From positions 186,001 through 250,000 of the forward strand of contig NZ_VLKI01000004.1 in NCBI RefSeq assembly GCF_007830235.1: DNA of 64,000 nt, read 5' to 3'. Position 1 is the first letter of the stretch. Every line of letters starts with the position of its first letter. Below are positions 33,081 to 40,992 of the stretch, piece by piece. The stretch comes from Cytobacillus oceanisediminis. Lineage in GTDB: Bacteria; Bacillota; Bacilli; Bacillales; Cytobacillaceae. A program made the translations under genes and the position numbers. Below the pieces are notes generated by a model. The model made no database searches. It had not been told where the DNA came from and worked only from the letters and a program-made list of their open reading frames with translations.

Positions 33081-33310
33081 TATTTATTTTTTCTAAGATT
33101 GCCGAGTTCTTCTACCAATGCCTGCATTTCATTTGGGCTGAAGGAATCTTTTTTCATAACAAGATCGTAGATGTCTTTTAATTCTTCATACATTTCCTCA
33201 TCAAAATGGGATGGCTTGATAGCCCCTAGGTTTAGAACCTTTAACTTTTCTTTTATTGCTTCGATCATGTACTCAACATTCTCAACCGATTTTTCCGATA
33301 AATTATTCAT
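33080..33310 (-). CDS. yfkK: DUF1128 family protein YfkK
   Basis: Small acidic protein of 76 residues, matching the DUF1128/UPF0435 family of Bacillales (B. subtilis YfkK). It is all-helical, with [21 protein letters not shown] at the start and [29 protein letters not shown] at the end. The function is unknown. The ATG at 33310 gives the family start MNNLSEK; a longer frame from 33364 is unlikely. Neighbouring yfkM, yfkI and yfkH confirm the yfk region. Confidence 0.88.
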   Translation of the reverse strand: MNNLSEKSVENVEYMIEAIKEKLKVLNLGAIKPSHFDEEMYEELKDIYDLVMKKDSFSPNEMQALVEELGNLRKNK

Positions 33311-33360
33311 GCCGGACATCCTCTCATTGTTATGTATTTGAAGAAGCAGTAACTGTAAGG

Positions 33361-33605
33361 TCACGGGTCTCCGCTTTTCAATTGTCTAGCTACAGGCGCC
33401 ATCGGCTCGAGGTCATAAGCATTTCTAGTTTCGGCTCCTAGGGACTCGAGACATAAGCCAATCCCTTGCAGAAGGAAAGAGCAAATCCTTACAGGGCTCG
33501 TCTTATGCTTGAGGCCCGCAGGATGCGGGTCATGCAGACGTTGCCACAGGACGTGGCGTTTTTAGTCTGCTCCTTAAACGGGCGCCTTCCGCTTTTCTTT
33601 TCATC
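33361..33605 (+). repeat. dispersed Bacillaceae repeat, second type
   Basis: Left end CTCCGCTTTTCAATTGTCTAGCTACAGGCGCC and right end GGGCGCCTTCCGCTTTTCTTTT are inverted copies of each other. Inside are CTCGAG-TCATAAGC motifs in opposite orientations (CTCGAGACATAAGCC and CTTATGCTTGAGG). This is the common intergenic palindromic repeat of Bacillus relatives; here an extra CCGCAGGATGCGGG and CCACAGGACGTGG hairpin segment sits in its centre. It has no coding capacity. Confidence 0.8.
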
Positions 33606-33803
33606 TTTCCATGTTCTTAAAAAAATGTCAACTGAATTAAGGGTTGCATCTACAATGGAAATTAGTAGAAAATATAGGAGAGACGGATCGTATATAATAC
33701 AAACGATACTAATTTGCGGAACAGAGGGGTTTCGTCATTTTAAATAAAGGGAAAAAATGAATTAAATTTTCATATAATAAATTAGCCAAAGGAGAAATAA
33801 AAT

Positions 33804-34184
33804 ATGGGGAAATCACTGTTTTGGAAAGGTGTATTTTATGGAGCACTTGCAGGAGGAGCATTGAGCATGCTGGACAAGACAACAAGAGAAACCGTTGTCT
33901 ATAACTGCAAAAAAACGTCCAGTGATGTAGGTTATTATTTAAAGCATCCAAATGAAGCCGTTACCCAGGTGAAGGAAGTGTCGAATAAAGTCAAGACAGC
34001 AATTGAGCAAGTGAGTGAGGATGTGGCTTTTATTACTGGGACTGTAGAGGAGTTAAAAGAGATGGCTCCAGAAGTAACAGAAATTGTCCAAAATACCAAA
34101 CAGGCATTTAGCGATATAAAGCCGAAGGGATCAAGTGGAACGCCACAGGAATCTGCTGGTGAGACGGTTCGGGCTCCGCATTAA
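33804..34184 (+). CDS. YtxH-like protein (YfkI position)
   Basis: Product of 126 residues. It has a short hydrophobic N-terminus, WKGVFYGALAGGALSMLD, then a long helical, charged region with heptad character (about 35-105) and a disordered tail. The start is that of the YtxH/gas-vesicle-like family. It is paralogous to the protein at 46067 (both have GGALxMLDxxTR). It lies 19 nt upstream of the YfkH-like gene and sits where B. subtilis has yfkI. A membrane-associated stress role is likely but unproven. The start follows AAAGGAG. Confidence 0.8.
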   Translation: MGKSLFWKGVFYGALAGGALSMLDKTTRETVVYNCKKTSSDVGYYLKHPNEAVTQVKEVSNKVKTAIEQVSEDVAFITGTVEELKEMAPEVTEIVQNTKQAFSDIKPKGSSGTPQESAGETVRAPH

Positions 34185-34203
34185 ACTCAAGTGAGGTGTT
34201 GGA

Positions 34204-35028
34204 ATGGGACGAGCTTTTTCGACTCTGATTCCAAACTTATGGAGGAGAGTAGAGGAAGATGATGTGCTGGGTCTTGCCGCCCAATTGGCGTATTTTTTCC
34301 TTCTCTCTCTTTTTCCTTTATTAATTTTTTTAGTGACATTGCTTCCGTATTTGCCGATTACAACAGAAGACATATTAAATGTTATTCGTGATTTTGCCCC
34401 GGGTGAAACGATGAAGCTGATTGAAACAAATATCTATGAAATTACGCAGAAAAATGGAAAATTGCTTTCCTTTGGGATCATCGCAACCATATGGTCTGCT
34501 TCAAACGGCATTAATGCGGTAGTAAGGGCTTTTAATAAGGCATATGACGTAAAAGAAAGCCGCCCATTCCTTATTGCCAGAGGAATGGCCATATTGCTGA
34601 CCTTTGCCATGATTTTTGTGTTTGTGCTGGCTTTGCTTCTTCCTGTATTCGGAAAGCAAATCGGACTGTTTTTATTTTCCGAGTTCGGGTTGTCCGGCCA
34701 ATTTCTGGCGGTATGGAATATGCTGCGCTGGCTTGTCAGTCCTATTATCCTGTTTATTGTGTTTACAGGATTGTATTGGATTGCCCCCAATAAAAAGCTG
34801 ACCTGTATAAGTGCGGTGCCAGGTGCGCTGTTTGCCACAGTCGGCTGGGTGCTGTCTTCGCTTGCTTTTTCCTACTATGTCAGCAGCTTTGGCAATTTTT
34901 CCGCTACTTATGGTAGCATCGGGGCCATCATTGTCCTGATGATCTGGTTTTATATATCGGGAATTATCATCATTCTCGGCGGGGAAATCAATGCCATCAA
35001 TACTAAATTTAAAAAAGAAGATTGCTGA
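34204..35028 (+). CDS. yfkH: YihY/virulence factor BrkB family membrane protein (YfkH)
   Basis: Product of 274 residues with about six membrane helices, matching the YihY/BrkB family (formerly annotated as ribonuclease BN). Family segments: ALAAQLAYFFLLSLFPLLIFL near the start, WSASNGINAVVRAFNKAYDV around 100 and FSYYVSSFGNFSATYGSIGAIIVLMIWFY near the end. The function in Firmicutes is unknown; it is not the tRNase. The start follows GAGGTG by 5 nt, and it forms an operon with the YtxH-like gene. Confidence 0.92.
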   Translation: MGRAFSTLIPNLWRRVEEDDVLGLAAQLAYFFLLSLFPLLIFLVTLLPYLPITTEDILNVIRDFAPGETMKLIETNIYEITQKNGKLLSFGIIATIWSASNGINAVVRAFNKAYDVKESRPFLIARGMAILLTFAMIFVFVLALLLPVFGKQIGLFLFSEFGLSGQFLAVWNMLRWLVSPIILFIVFTGLYWIAPNKKLTCISAVPGALFATVGWVLSSLAFSYYVSSFGNFSATYGSIGAIIVLMIWFYISGIIIILGGEINAINTKFKKEDC

Positions 35029-35113
35029 AAAAATTCCTGCAGTTTCCTTCTTAAAAAAGCGTCAATAGTTACACAATATAGATGGGGGAACTCATCTTTA
35101 AGGAGGGCTTATC

Positions 35114-35218
35114 ATGACAAAACATACGAAAAAAGACGGCGGAACAAAGCAAAAAGGGAAGAATAAACCAAAACAAAAAACATCCGGTTCTGCTAACGGG
35201 CAAAACGGTTACCATTAA
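35114..35218 (+). CDS. 34-residue Lys/Gly-rich basic peptide
   Basis: Short gene with a near-perfect site (TAAGGAGGGC, 5 nt, ATG) and its own strong terminator. The product starts MTKHTKKDGGTKQKGKNKPKQ and ends SANGQNGYH. It is highly basic, without hydrophobic residues, and probably disordered. Size and composition resemble minor small acid-soluble spore proteins (SspP/SspN class), but I cannot match a named one. Confidence 0.7.
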   Translation: MTKHTKKDGGTKQKGKNKPKQKTSGSANGQNGYH

Positions 35219-35242
35219 TAAGCAAATAGATACCTGTACTTC

Positions 35243-35279
35243 AAAAAAGCCTGGGAGTTTGAGTTCCCAGGCTTTTTCT
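35243..35279 (+). terminator. bidirectional terminator
   Basis: AAAAGCCTGGGA and TCCCAGGCTTTT arms; used by the 34-residue peptide gene and by the P-type ATPase gene on the other strand. Confidence 0.88.
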
Positions 35280-37201
35280 TATGACCTTAACAGTCTCAAG
35301 CTGTTTAAAATAACCAATATTGTAGATCCTTCGTGTCCGATAACACCATAAGGCAAATCAAGAATCTGCAGGAAATTGGATGCAATCAAAAACATGATGA
35401 CGGTAATGGAAAAGATGACATTTTGCTTTATGATCCGATTCATGCGACGTGATAGGTCAATGGCCTCCGCAATTTTAGGCAGATCATTTTTCATTAGAAC
35501 CACATCAGCAGTTTCCAATGCAACGTCGGTTCCTTCACCCATGGCAATCCCTACATTGGCAGTTGCCAGGGCAGGGGCGTCGTTAATTCCGTCTCCGACC
35601 ATTGCGACATTGCTGTACTTTTCCTTCAGTTTTTTAAGATGCTCAACTTTATTTTCAGGCAGACATTCAGCGATATGATCATTTACATGGCTTTCGCTGG
35701 CAATGGCTGTAGCAGTTGTTTGGCTGTCCCCTGTCAGCATAATGGTGTAAATGTTCTGCTTTTTAAGCTGGTCAATGGCCTGCTTTGTTTCTTCGCGAAC
35801 CACATCCTTTAATGAGATAAGGCCTACAACTTCATCATTTTTTTGAATAAAAACGACTGTTTTCCCCTCACTTGCCATTCGGTCTGCAGCACCGTCTGCA
35901 AATGCCTTTGCTTCCGTTTTTCCAACAAAGGCAGCCTTGCCTATTTTCCATTCATCATAGCCGACAGTGGCCTTGACGCCAAAGCCAGTTACATCTTCAA
36001 TGCTTTCCGGGTGGACAAGCGGTACGGAAATGTTCTCTTTAGCATATTTGACAATTGCATTCGCAAGAGGGTGGTTGGAGTGGCTTTCAATGGAAGCTGC
36101 CTTCAGCAGCACATCCTCTTTAGCAAGGCCTTGTTTGACCACGACATCTGTTACTTCCGGCTTGCCTTTTGTCAAAGTCCCGGTTTTATCAAAAGCAATC
36201 GCTTTTAGGTGGCTTAAGTTTTCGAGATGAACGCCGCCTTTAAAAAGGATTCCGTGCCTGGCACCATTTGAAATTGCCGATAAAGTTGCCGGCATGATGG
36301 ATGCGACAAGGGCACATGGCGAAGCAACTACCAGCAGGATCATCGCCCTGTAAAAGGTCTCTGTCCAGCTCCATCCTAAAAGGAAATGCGGTACGAACAT
36401 CATTAATATAACAACGGCCAAAACGATTTTTACGTATGTGCCCTCAAACTTTTCAATAAAAAGCTGAGAAGGAGACTTCTCACTCTGTGCTGATTGCACA
36501 AGCTCGATGATTTTTTGAAAAAGCGTTTCATTATTCGGTTTGGTTATTTCAACTGTAATCGAACCGTTCAAGTTAACTGTGCCCGCAAATACCGGGTCTT
36601 CAGCAGTCTTGGAAACAGGGAGAGATTCCCCAGTTATGGCTGCCTCGTCCAAGGAAGAATACCCCTTTACAATTGTTCCATCAGACGGAACCCTCTCACC
36701 GGGCTTAACCAAAATCTGATCCCCAATGGCCAGCTCTGAAACATGGACGCGTTCCTCGGTTCCATCAATAATTCTTAACGCCTCTTCCGGCTGCAATTCC
36801 ATAAGAGACGAAATTTCCTTGTGGCTTTTATTCATTGTGTACGTTTCCAAAGCGCCACTGACCGCGAAAATGAAAATTAAAATGGCACCTTCTGTCCAGT
36901 AGCCGATAATAGCTGATCCGATTGCTGCAAATATCATCAGCATTTCAACATTCAGTTCCTTATTCTCAATTGTTTCCTCGATGCCTTCTTTCGCCTTTGC
37001 AAAACCGCCAATGATAAAGGCGAGCAAATAAGTGACAATGGATGCCGTTGTCAGGTCGCTGCGGTCCAAAAGCCATCCTGACAGAATTAGTACGCCGCTG
37101 AAAAGAGCTGCGATTAGTTCGGCATGGGGTTTAATTTTTTCCAAGAAGTTTTCATCAGGTGTATTGCTGCTTTTTAGTAAAGCCTTTGCTTCCATACTCA
37201 T
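35279..37201 (-). CDS. pfeT: P1B-type metal-transporting ATPase (PfeT/ZosA-like)
   Basis: Product of 640 residues, the size of B. subtilis PfeT (YkvW/ZosA), a P1B-4 ATPase that exports Fe(II) under PerR control. It has no N-terminal metal-binding domain. Key motifs: TGES (AAITGESLPV) in the actuator domain, SPC in the membrane metal site (VVASPCALVAS), the phosphorylation loop FDKTGTLTKGK, HP in SHSNHPLANA, and GDGINDAPALA. SPC rather than CPC defines the P1B-4 group. A 12-bp inverted repeat 75 nt upstream may be its operator. The start follows AGGAGGAG. Confidence 0.88.
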   Translation of the reverse strand: MSMEAKALLKSSNTPDENFLEKIKPHAELIAALFSGVLILSGWLLDRSDLTTASIVTYLLAFIIGGFAKAKEGIEETIENKELNVEMLMIFAAIGSAIIGYWTEGAILIFIFAVSGALETYTMNKSHKEISSLMELQPEEALRIIDGTEERVHVSELAIGDQILVKPGERVPSDGTIVKGYSSLDEAAITGESLPVSKTAEDPVFAGTVNLNGSITVEITKPNNETLFQKIIELVQSAQSEKSPSQLFIEKFEGTYVKIVLAVVILMMFVPHFLLGWSWTETFYRAMILLVVASPCALVASIMPATLSAISNGARHGILFKGGVHLENLSHLKAIAFDKTGTLTKGKPEVTDVVVKQGLAKEDVLLKAASIESHSNHPLANAIVKYAKENISVPLVHPESIEDVTGFGVKATVGYDEWKIGKAAFVGKTEAKAFADGAADRMASEGKTVVFIQKNDEVVGLISLKDVVREETKQAIDQLKKQNIYTIMLTGDSQTTATAIASESHVNDHIAECLPENKVEHLKKLKEKYSNVAMVGDGINDAPALATANVGIAMGEGTDVALETADVVLMKNDLPKIAEAIDLSRRMNRIIKQNVIFSITVIMFLIASNFLQILDLPYGVIGHEGSTILVILNSLRLLRS

Positions 37202-37274
37202 GGTTTCTCCTCCTAAAATGAGTTGTGTTTATATAAATTCCAATTTATCTCCGGTTGTGTGAATAAAATGAATG

Positions 37275-37304
37275 ATTCTTCTCAATCACCTTATTGAGAA
37301 GAAT
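37275..37304 (-). promoter_or_regulatory. candidate operator upstream of the P1B ATPase gene
   Basis: Perfect 12-bp arms ATTCTTCTCAAT and ATTGAGAAGAAT around CACCTT. It is not a clear Fur, PerR or Zur box. The 290-nt gap 37202-37492 also holds a small ATAATGC/GCATTAT hairpin (37381-37399) but no gene. Confidence 0.55.
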
Positions 37305-37492
37305 AATCACATTCAATACCCCTAAAAAACGACGAAAGCTGCCACCATGGAGGTGACAGCATTAAAACCGGTCATATGAGATAATGCATTTAGCATTATG
37401 CAAATATTGTATTCTATTATCTTTATTTTACTATATAACCTATGAATTGAAAAGCTAAACAGTCCATTAGAATTCTGACAAATGCTTTATTT

Positions 37493-38320
37493 CTATTCAT
37501 AATTTCCTTTAGAAGCAGGAAGCGCTCTGTAGGCTTCATTTTGCTTAAGGATTTCAAGGATTTGGTCTTTCATAGCCGACATTTTTTGGCCATCCGGGCT
37601 TTGGTCGCATTCCGTCCATTCAAAATGGCGTTCTCCGCCATTAATCCAGACAGTTAGTTCGTAGCTCTCATAAGGTTTTTGCTTACAGGAATCTGATAAT
37701 TTTTTTTCACTCAAATAGTTTGCAAAAATCATTGCTTTGTATATTCTGTTTAACTCTTCTTCAGAAAACTGAAAATCGCTGACAGTCACCATTTCCCCAT
37801 TTTGCAGATTCTTTACAAGCTGCTGATCTTTTGTATTGATTTCGTTCTTTTTGCCAACGCCATACTTAAGGTTAAACTCAAAGCGGTCCTGAGAAGAGGT
37901 GTCATGCTCGATATAAATGATTTCCTCCTGGGTCCCGCTGCAGTTGAGATTATAGTATGTTTCTGTATTGGTTTCTGTTTTGGTGATATTTTGGCAAGTT
38001 TTTTTGGTTATGCTGCCCGAACCGTATTGGTCTCTGGTCGTGTCGTGTTGATAATGAATGATTTCCCTATCATAATCCAAGTCTGTCAGAATGGGATCCC
38101 CTTCAATTGTATATTGGACAATCCGTACTTTAGCTTTTTTCTGCTTGTTAAATTGTTCAATAAATCGATCAAGTTCTTCTAAATGTTCAATGCTTCCATG
38201 AGAATCAATTACATCTTTTGGGTCTGGATTATAGTTGTCTAAAGGTGGGTTAACACCATTGGCCTGTGAGCAGCCAGCCAGTAATAAAGAAGATAATAAA
38301 AATGCCGTAATATTCTTCAT
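37493..38320 (-). CDS. putative lipoprotein (DUF4362-like)
   Basis: Product of 275 residues with a type II signal peptide (lipobox LLLAGCSQ, cysteine near residue 17). The following region DVIDSHGSIEHLEELDRFIEQFNKQKKAKVRIVQYTIEGDPILTDLDYD resembles DUF4362, a domain of Bacillus lipoproteins. The rest is mixed alpha/beta with four cysteines (CQN, NCSG, DSCKQ, ECDQ) that could form disulfides outside the cell. The function is unknown. The ATG at 38320 has GAGGTG 6 nt upstream; the GTG at 38329 is a poorer start. Confidence 0.78.
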   Translation of the reverse strand: MKNITAFLLSSLLLAGCSQANGVNPPLDNYNPDPKDVIDSHGSIEHLEELDRFIEQFNKQKKAKVRIVQYTIEGDPILTDLDYDREIIHYQHDTTRDQYGSGSITKKTCQNITKTETNTETYYNLNCSGTQEEIIYIEHDTSSQDRFEFNLKYGVGKKNEINTKDQQLVKNLQNGEMVTVSDFQFSEEELNRIYKAMIFANYLSEKKLSDSCKQKPYESYELTVWINGGERHFEWTECDQSPDGQKMSAMKDQILEILKQNEAYRALPASKGNYE

Positions 38321-38416
38321 CCCATTCACCTCATTCCATTAGACGGAGGAAGAGGAAAAATGTTACAAACGAAAGATTATCGCTAACATGAGGATTTTGT
38401 GTATATCTGGCTGCGT

Positions 38417-38530
38417 GCAAATATATTTTAAAACTGGCAAGTAAATAAGGAAAATTACAAATAAAATAAAAAACTTGCATATAAAAAGGCCAAAGCTGCA
38501 GAAAAACATGTCCGCTAGCAACTACAGCGA
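38417..38530 (+). repeat. array D of helically phased GCAAATAAA-like repeats
   Basis: Degenerate cores start at 38417 (GCAAATATA), 38437 (GCAAGTAAA), 38457 (ACAAATAAA), 38477 (GCATATAAA), 38498 (GCAGAAAAA) and 38518 (GCAACTACA): spacings of 20, 20, 20, 21 and 20. It is less homogeneous than arrays A-C but in the same phase. Confidence 0.7.
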
Positions 38531-38590
38531 AAAATTCCCCTTGAAAAGCCGCCAAACTCCACAAAAAAGAGGAACTCCATACAGATCCCC

Positions 38591-39769
38591 TTAAAATGAC
38601 TGGCTTTTTTCAAAAACCGGCTGTTTATCTCCGAACAATGTGACTGCCAGGAAGATAAGCAAAAGCATAACGCTGATTATGTTAAAAAAGCTGACTGATT
38701 TAAAAAATTGGATAAAAAGTCCGCCGATATAAGGGCCAATCAGGCTTCCAACACTAAAAGCGACCCCGCAAAGCAAATTCCCCGTCGGCAATAAATTTTT
38801 GGGCATTAAGTCTGCCATATAGGTGATACCGAGTGAAAAGGTGGAGCCAGCCACCATACCGGCAATAAATAGGCACACAGTAAGCGCCAGCACCGATTCT
38901 TCCAGCAAGCTTGCAGCGATAAAGCTAATAGACCCAATAAACAGTACACCTATTAAAACATTACGTCTTCCATATTTATCGCTCATGATTCCGAGTGGGA
39001 GCTGGAACACAATTCCGCCAATTGCAAACGAAGTCAGCAAAAGTGACACGCTGGAAACCTCAAGCCCAATCCTCATGCCATATATAGGAAAGCTCCCATT
39101 CAAAGATGCCTCCAGAAATCCGTAACCCAAAGCCGGTAAAAATGCGACCCAGCCATATTTGGCAGCCTTTGAAAAACGCTTCATAGTTTCTTTAAACGAA
39201 TTGATTTCAATGGATTGTTCCGGATAATCGTTTTTCAGAGTAAATAAAAACATCCAGGCGATCAGACATAGAATGGCAGATACAATAAACGGGAGTGTCT
39301 CATTGATTTTTACAAGCGGTGCCATTAAAGGCCCTACAGCAAATCCAACTCCAAAGAATAATCCATACAGTGAAATATTCCGGCCGCGTCTATTCTCCGG
39401 TGAAAAGGACGTGATCCAGGTCTGTGTTCCAAAATGAAGGGCATGGTCGCCGATTCCAATCAGGAGCCGCAAAATGAACCAAAACCAGAATGACTTCCAA
39501 ACTGGAAAAAGAACAAGGGAGAGAACAACAAGGAGTCCGCCCAGTATAATAACCGGCTTATACCCATACTTTCTCAATGGATATTCCATAAAAGGAGAGA
39601 TTAGGAGTATCCCAATATATAACCCAGTTGCATTCAAGCCATTCAAACTGGAGGAAATGCCGTCATTTTCAAAAATAATGGCGATTAACGGAAGGAGCAT
39701 TCCCTGGCTGAACCCTGAAATCGCAACAATGCTAATGAGTATCCAAAAACGCGTTGTTTCTTTATTCAT
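38591..39769 (-). CDS. yfkF: MFS transporter (YfkF-like)
   Basis: Product of 392 residues with 12 membrane helices, major facilitator superfamily. The motif-A loop between TM2 and TM3 is degenerate (MEYPLRKYGYKPVI), while the second-half copy is clear (GIMSDKYGRRNVLIG). Length and position between yfkH and yfkE agree with B. subtilis YfkF, annotated as a multidrug-type transporter. The substrate is unknown. The start at 39769 has AGAGG upstream. Phased array D lies at its 3' side. Confidence 0.82.
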   Translation of the reverse strand: MNKETTRFWILISIVAISGFSQGMLLPLIAIIFENDGISSSLNGLNATGLYIGILLISPFMEYPLRKYGYKPVIILGGLLVVLSLVLFPVWKSFWFWFILRLLIGIGDHALHFGTQTWITSFSPENRRGRNISLYGLFFGVGFAVGPLMAPLVKINETLPFIVSAILCLIAWMFLFTLKNDYPEQSIEINSFKETMKRFSKAAKYGWVAFLPALGYGFLEASLNGSFPIYGMRIGLEVSSVSLLLTSFAIGGIVFQLPLGIMSDKYGRRNVLIGVLFIGSISFIAASLLEESVLALTVCLFIAGMVAGSTFSLGITYMADLMPKNLLPTGNLLCGVAFSVGSLIGPYIGGLFIQFFKSVSFFNIISVMLLLIFLAVTLFGDKQPVFEKSQSF

Positions 39770-39960
39770 ATTAAAACCTCTTTTTCTGAACGTGACTTAA
39801 AAATGTCTCCTAAATGATGGTATCGGGAATAAGGAGTCTTGGCAAGAGAAATATAATGGAGAATCAGGCCATTTCCCGAATGAAACTGACATAATAGTTT
39901 TGTTTACAGAAAAAATAGTGTAATCTCAATATAAATATAAAGTAAAAAGGGGCGAATACC

Positions 39961-40344
39961 ATGGATTTCAAAATGAAGGAAGAAGTAGGTTTTTATACAG
40001 AGCTGCCATTTGGCCGCCTGGATATTGCAGGGGATGAGGAATATGGTTTTAGGCCTTTCCAGCTCCTTGTCGCTTCTTTGGCTGTGTGCAGCGGTGGGGT
40101 CCTTAGAAAAATCATGAAAAAAATGCGCATGGATTTTGAGGATATTCAAATGAAAACGAGTGTCGAAAGAAATGAAGAAATCGCCGATCGGGTCGAAAAG
40201 GTCCATATCCACTTCCTTATTAAAGGTAATGATTTAAATGAAGCGAAGCTCCATAAAGCACTTGAATTGACGAGAAAGAACTGTTCAATGGTACGCTCTG
40301 TGGAAGACAGCATTGAGATTGTCGAGACATTTGAGATTGTATAA
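39961..40344 (+). CDS. OsmC family protein
   Basis: Product of 127 residues with the OsmC/Ohr fold. The two conserved cysteines of the family are present: one in LVASLAVCSGGVLRK (about residue 43) and one in RKNCSMVRSV (about 106). OsmC/Ohr proteins reduce organic hydroperoxides with these cysteines, but many Bacillus paralogues (YhfA/YmaD-like) have undefined roles. The start follows AAGGGGCG. It is monocistronic, ending at the long bidirectional hairpin shared with the next gene. Confidence 0.85.
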   Translation: MDFKMKEEVGFYTELPFGRLDIAGDEEYGFRPFQLLVASLAVCSGGVLRKIMKKMRMDFEDIQMKTSVERNEEIADRVEKVHIHFLIKGNDLNEAKLHKALELTRKNCSMVRSVEDSIEIVETFEIV

Positions 40345-40372
40345 AGTGAAACTTCCATCAGCCCGTAAACTG

Positions 40373-40419
40373 CGATATAAATACAAGGAAGAGGATCCCT
40401 CTTCCTTGTATTTATATCG
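40373..40419 (+). terminator. 47-bp inverted repeat acting as bidirectional terminator
   Basis: Two perfect 22-bp arms (CGATATAAATACAAGG...GAGG and its complement) around a 3-nt loop. The right arm contains the stop codon of the minus-strand gene ending at 40412. A- and T-rich ends suit termination in both directions. Confidence 0.8.
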
Positions 40420-40831
40420 ATAGCTCTTCCGGATGTTCACCCGCTTTGGAGAAATACCGAATATGTTCAGGCTCCAATTTTAAAAGGATATAGTTGGGAT
40501 CATCCGGGCCAGAGAGCCAATTCCTCAGCTTTTCATCCCAGAATTTTTGGCGGCTTTCCGGGGAGGAATCAATGCTCGCTTTAGCCTCGATTTCGAAATA
40601 TTCTCCATTTGCATTTTTTACATCAAGGCCAAGAAGGATGTGGACATTTGGATTTGTTTCAATGTCCTCCACTTTATGAGTATTTTTATTTGTGGCCGCA
40701 TAAATCGTCAGGTCTTCATAAAAAAATAGCATAAACCGGCTGAAGGGCTTGCTGTTCCGGATGGTGGCCAGGGTTCCAACTCCAGATTCATCAAGCATGT
40801 CCATCATTTTCTTTTTTAATTGTTCACTCAT
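40412..40831 (-). CDS. pyridoxamine 5'-phosphate oxidase-like stress protein (YdaG-like)
   Basis: Product of 139 residues with the split-barrel FMN-binding fold of the PNPOx-like family. It resembles B. subtilis YdaG (general stress protein 26): GVGTLATIRNSKPFSRFMLFFYEDLTIYAATNKNTHKVEDI. Residues of the barrel are clear, but a catalytic role is unknown. The start at 40831 (MSEQLKKK) follows AAAGGAG; a longer frame from 40990 has none. It is divergent from the acyl-CoA dehydrogenase gene, with a 160-nt shared upstream region. Confidence 0.85.
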   Translation of the reverse strand: MSEQLKKKMMDMLDESGVGTLATIRNSKPFSRFMLFFYEDLTIYAATNKNTHKVEDIETNPNVHILLGLDVKNANGEYFEIEAKASIDSSPESRQKFWDEKLRNWLSGPDDPNYILLKLEPEHIRYFSKAGEHPEELSI

Positions 40832-40992
40832 ACATAATTCTCCTTTCATTTCTTCCATCTTAATCTGCACGTTCCAGTCTGTTTTATGACAAATAATGCG
40901 TCTTGCTAGAACAATTTTATAAAAATTTAGTATAATAATTCCGACAAAAATAATAAGAATTACAGTTTTAAAAAAGAAAGGGGTGCTCAAAC

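Noticed and set aside
33466..33747. Plus-strand frame of 93 codons
   Set aside because: It runs through the dispersed repeat, has no binding site and no protein-like composition.
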